This document shows positions 62,089 through 64,000 of a stretch of 64,000 nt of DNA, piece after piece. Both the position numbers and the translations under genes were made by a program. Source of the DNA: Andrena cerasifolii (Eukaryota; Arthropoda; Insecta; Hymenoptera; Andrenidae). The DNA is taken from positions 3,720,001 to 3,784,000 of the forward strand of contig NC_135124.1 in the NCBI RefSeq assembly GCF_050908995.1, written 5' to 3'. The notes below the pieces were generated by a model. The model was not told the origin of the DNA. It made no database searches and was given only the letters and a program-made list of their open reading frames with translations. The first letter of the stretch is position 1; every line of letters begins with the position of its first letter.

Positions 62089-62614
62089 TCAAAGTTAAGC
62101 ACAGTTGTGCCGATCATCGCGTGAAGATTGATTTAAAAAAAAAAATACTCGCACAGTGAACGTGCTAAACGACAATCTTCAGGATACCCAAAAGCGGAGA
62201 AAAATATACAAATCATAAAAAAAAAACAACGAAATCGTGAGAAGCACTTTCCTCTATTTATTTATACTCGTTGGACATTTAGATGCGTAAGCGTTTCAAT
62301 TATAAAAAAAAAAGTACTCTCTTTACCATCGACGGAATTCTAATCGATTTCTATCGGAAGTGAAGAGGCAATTAGACTCGAAGAGACGCGCGCGTTATGT
62401 ATCCCCGTGCCAAAACATAACCAATGAAAGGGAAGGCTTTTCGCAGAAGCTGTTTCTCGCGTTTCTAAATAACTATCCTTTTCATGTGTTTCTTTCTTCT
62501 TAGGCGGTTGCGATGGGCTCGAACTGTCGTCCAAAAATCTTGTCGATATAAGGGAGTCTATAGAGAATACTTAAACCCGTGTGGGCTTTAACATCATTAT
62601 TATCTATCGCGATT

Positions 62615-62620
62615 AATAAA
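62615..62620 (+). terminator. Polyadenylation signal AATAAA, distal
   Basis: A canonical hexamer about 950 bases after the stop codon, inside ATTAATAAACAT. Confidence 0.45.
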
Positions 62621-62640
62621 CATAACTATTTAGTACATAT

Positions 62641-63641
62641 TTCGTCGTGACATTAGTAGAGTATAACCTGTATGACTTGAAAATTTTTATTTATAAACTA
62701 TTAGGAAGAGTAGTGTCGCTAGAAATACCTGAACAGAATATGTACCTATTTAGAGTTAGACTCAACATCTTCCGGCCTTACCGAGAAGCAATTGTACTTT
62801 TCCCTAGTGGGAAGTAAATTTTATTACTTACTTTGTCGACTCTGCATTTATGCTTACGAACAAATGTAGGCCACAAGTATGTACTCGAAATAATTAAGTA
62901 CCTCGTTTGAAAAAATTTTATTGCGCAACTGCTAATGTATAAATTAAACGTTCGGGACAAATGCCGATATCTTGAACACAGAATTACTCTTCGCAGTCCT
63001 GTATCGGATATCTGAGGAACAAAAACCTGCTAATTGTTTCGAGTTTATGAGTCTACGGTAAAGAGCTCACACAGGTGAAAATGAGACTGTTTATTCAAGA
63101 CATTGTTCTTATCTCTATAATGTGCGCAGATTAGAAGCACAATCGTTTCGCGCCCATCCGACTGCGCAGCACGCGTACCGAGGCGTGACGTAACAGTGTC
63201 ATAAGTCGTGAACTGCGCCGATCGTCGCGGATTCGACGGCCGCGTACGATCGATCGTGAAAACAGACATTATTATTATTGTTGTTATTGTTTGTTTGTTT
63301 GTTTGTTTAGTCTATTCTGTAAAGGGTCGTGTTATGTTGCCCGGCTTCGTCGGGAAAATGCGTGCCTCGCGGGCGAAAGACTCAACTGAATTCGACCAAT
63401 TTATATACTTCCATTCGATCGGGAGCGAAGATATCATTTCAGTGTCTCAATTAAACAGAGCATAAATAAGGAACAACTTCCTGCCTCCAGTATCTGATAC
63501 TTTTACCGCCAGAATTCTATTCGCTGATACTATCAGAGATTTCCAGGTGTAAGCCATGTGTAGGTAACAGTAAAATGATGATTTATGTAGGACAATGAAG
63601 TGAACGCAACGGACGATGGGATATAGCGGTGGAATAAGTTC
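62641..63641. other. Intergenic stretch with CpG-richer patch
   Basis: Positions about 63130-63260 are CG-rich with palindromes such as CGATCGATCG, followed by a (GTTT)n run near 63285-63310. The patch could be a promoter for a gene beyond the right edge, but no exon was recognised. Confidence 0.45.
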
Positions 63642-63926
63642 CCTGATAGCCAGATCTGGGCAGCAGAATCTGACGTCAGAACTGCAGCAGTCTGTGTCCG
63701 CATTTGGCTGCGTTCTGATGTGCAGAGCCTGAGGTGCAGTGCCTGATGTCAGATGAACAGCAGATCGACAGCAGATCGACAGCAGATTTTGCCGTCTGCT
63801 AGGCACAGCAACAGCGCCATCTGAGATCCAGAATTACCAAGCAATTGCCTACAGATGGCGCTGTTGCTGTGCCTAGCAGACGGCGAAATCTGCTGTCGAT
63901 CTGCTGCCCAGATCTGGCTATCAGGG
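63642..63926. mobile_element. CCCTGATAGCC foldback, copy 2, opposite orientation
   Basis: It has the same termini and internal hairpin as the element at 60193-60478. Here the block with CTGAGGTGCAGTGCCTGATG precedes the hairpin, so the copy is inverted relative to the first. The 12-base unit appears about two times on this side and is matched by one copy beyond the hairpin. The outer flanks show no clear duplication longer than two bases. Confidence 0.88.
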
Positions 63927-64000
63927 TTTAACGTGCATTGTTACGTCAATGATTTATAGATACAGTGAAATCCAGTTTTGATATGACCATTTTTTAAAGA
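63927..64000. other. Right edge, nothing recognised
   Basis: Short AT-rich sequence to the end of the window. Confidence 0.5.

Larger units (their letters stand above)
61665..62640 (+). other. Probable 3' UTR of the large gene
   Basis: Non-coding sequence follows the stop codon. AATAAA signals lie at 61762-61767, 62083-62088 and 62615-62620, so the transcript may end at more than one site. Frames in this stretch are short and unsupported. Confidence 0.6.

Noticed and set aside
63208..63465. Frame with a hydrophobic segment (IIIIVVIVCLFVCLVY)
   Set aside because: The hydrophobic run is the translation of ATT and GTTT microsatellite sequence. No splice or homology support.

Overview
This window is animal DNA, almost certainly from an insect. 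Genes are split by GT-AG introns, intergenic DNA is AT-rich, and Tc1, hAT, piggyBac-type, Harbinger and LINE relics crowd the non-coding parts. The density of small foldback elements and the type of gene fit a hymenopteran such as an ant, bee or wasp, but the sequence alone does not prove the order. No bacterial operons, CRISPR arrays, rRNA genes or convincing tRNA genes were seen. Layout: positions 1 to about 19,660 hold no convincing protein-coding gene. They are a patchwork of transposon relics and inverted repeats, including hAT-type MITEs with 8-bp target duplications, TTAA-flanked foldbacks, two Tc1 transposase relics on the minus strand and a three-level nested insertion near 10.1-11.7 kb. 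From 19,664 to 61,664 one very large plus-strand gene can be followed through 22 coding exons. Most splice joins keep one open frame; the exon 2/exon 3 join and the acceptor of exon 4 are less certain. From 61,665 to about 62,640 lies the probable 3' UTR with three AATAAA signals. The last 1.4 kb has a CpG-richer patch and a second copy of a foldback seen at 60.2 kb. The gene encodes about 6,043 visible residues; the first exon with start codon and signal peptide was not found. Order of parts: N-terminal region with five copies of repeat B (a GLL...DGTTTHY...GTYIDGLYAQIIESTS pattern) and six copies of repeat A (a YTTYTYFTT...ETVTNVVTETI pattern); a long basic Ser/Arg-rich stretch; an acidic Thr/Glu-rich mucin-like exon; further repeat A copies on small exons; long Pro-rich exons; a cysteine-rich EGF-like unit; a SEA domain; a calcium-binding-type EGF and a second EGF; one transmembrane helix; and a cytoplasmic tail with three STLARSCGETT repeats. 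This order (mucin region, SEA, EGFs, membrane helix, tail) is that of membrane mucins and SEA/EGF matrix proteins, and suggests an apical surface or extracellular-matrix role in epithelium. The function is inferred, not shown. The introns are full of foldback elements, some with hairpin arms of several hundred bases, so the primary transcript should contain long double-stranded RNA.
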